Assembly: GCA_029959085.1 (NCBI GenBank)
Contig: JARWIR010000042.1
Coordinates: 2,512,544-2,576,543, forward strand
DNA length: 64,000 bases
Reading direction: 5' to 3'
DNA from: Nemophila menziesii
Lineage: Eukaryota; Streptophyta; Magnoliopsida; Boraginales; Hydrophyllaceae
This document shows, piece after piece, positions 63,400 to 64,000 of this stretch (its first letter is position 1; every line of letters begins with the position of its first letter). A program made the translations under genes and the position numbers. Under the pieces are notes generated by a model. That model was not told the DNA's origin, searched no databases, and saw only the letters and a list, made by a program, of their open reading frames with translations.

Positions 63400-64000
63400 A
63401 ACAAGAAATTAAAGATAAACAGAAAGTAATGAACACAAAATATATTGTGGTTCGACAAAATAGTCTACATTCACGTTGGGCTCGGATTAAAGAGCGCCTT
63501 TCCACTATCACGGATTACAATCTTCACAATTACAGAAAACCGCTGAATCCAATAAACCCTAATATAAAACCAGCAAATCTAAACAATACTCAACTACGCT
63601 GAATATTTAACCTTGAATCATCAAGATTCAAGGAAATCCCAAGATTACATTATCTATTACAAAAGGATTTAATCGCTTGAATACAATGAATGAGCAAACC
63701 TTAGTTTGTCTTGTAAAAAGGCGAATCTGAAAAGAGTGAAGAAGAAAATGAGAGAGTTGTGAAGAATTGAAACTATTTATATGAGACATAACTTGACTCA
63801 GTCTCAGCCGTCCATATAATATAAGATCAACGCTCCACATTCATTCTGCCTTTACTTAATAAAAACGACACCGTATAGTTGAGTAGGAAGTTAAAGTACA
63901 AAAGACCATTCTGACTAAGCTTCCACATAAGCTTGGACTTGGTCAATCCTTCCACGTCAGCTAATACACTTCACATATTCCCACACATAATGCAATCGGT
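63400..64000 (-). mobile_element. LTR-like remnant running off the window
   Basis: Phrases such as TGTGGTTCGACAAAATAGTC, then TACATTCACGTTGGGCTC, and an inner CTCAGCCGTCCATATAATA, then AAAACGACACCGTATAG, resemble stretches common in plant copia LTRs, here in reverse orientation. No matching second LTR is in the window and no coding frame is seen. Confidence 0.35.

Overview
The window reads as AT-rich nuclear DNA of a eudicot plant. The evidence is two extensin genes built on the [10 protein letters not shown] repeat, a BODYGUARD-type alpha/beta hydrolase with plant GT-AG introns, decayed copies of plant gene families (P450, PPR, S-domain receptor kinase, exocyst SEC6), and a dense nested layer of plant-type transposons. 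The species cannot be named from the sequence. Only three host genes look intact, all on the minus strand: the BODYGUARD-like hydrolase (10651-12396) and the extensin twins (27127-28449 and 54434-55753). The only other long intact reading frame is the gag-pol of a Ty1/copia element (42349-46515).

Layout. 1-9 kb: a 5'-truncated LINE with a 16-bp target duplication, a second LINE remnant and a Ty3/gypsy RT relic. 8.3-12.4 kb: the first copy of a duplicated segment, partial BODYGUARD copies, a dead P450 and the intact BODYGUARD-like gene. 12.8-15.5 kb: a Mutator-like (MULE) element with a Ulp1-protease relic and arrays of the palindrome GAGTACTC. 17-21 kb: gypsy LTR, SINE-like, foldback and LINE relics. 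21.4-29.5 kb: copia relic, bL12 relic and extensin 1. 31.3-35.3 kb: a PPR relic split by a young non-autonomous LTR element. 35.6-38.5 kb: a MULE that captured a multi-exon SEC6 fragment. 38.8-41.4 kb: LINE, MITE and receptor-kinase relics. 41.4-46.9 kb: an intact copia element fused tail to tail to an internally deleted copy of itself. 47.1-48.7 kb: a third MULE. 50-57.5 kb: second copy of the duplicated segment with extensin 2 and a rearranged LTR insertion. 58-64 kb: MITE, a hAT element with exact 8-bp duplications and a nested foldback element, and an LTR-like relic.

Two blocks occur twice in the same order (about 8.35-9.2 with 41.4-49.1 kb, and about 21.4-29.5 with 50.0-57.5 kb), so this is an old tandem segmental duplication. 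Comparing copies gives empty sites that order events: the copia relic and an LTR-like insert inside it predate the duplication. A 383-bp MITE and a SINE (copy 1 only), and the third MULE, the copia composite, a rearranged LTR and a 285-bp insert (copy 2 only), came later or were lost from the other copy.

The most unusual structures are the MULE group with palindromic repeat arrays and captured host exons, and the tail-to-tail copia composite. All calls were made by eye from the sequence and the six-frame translations; no database or alignment program was used.
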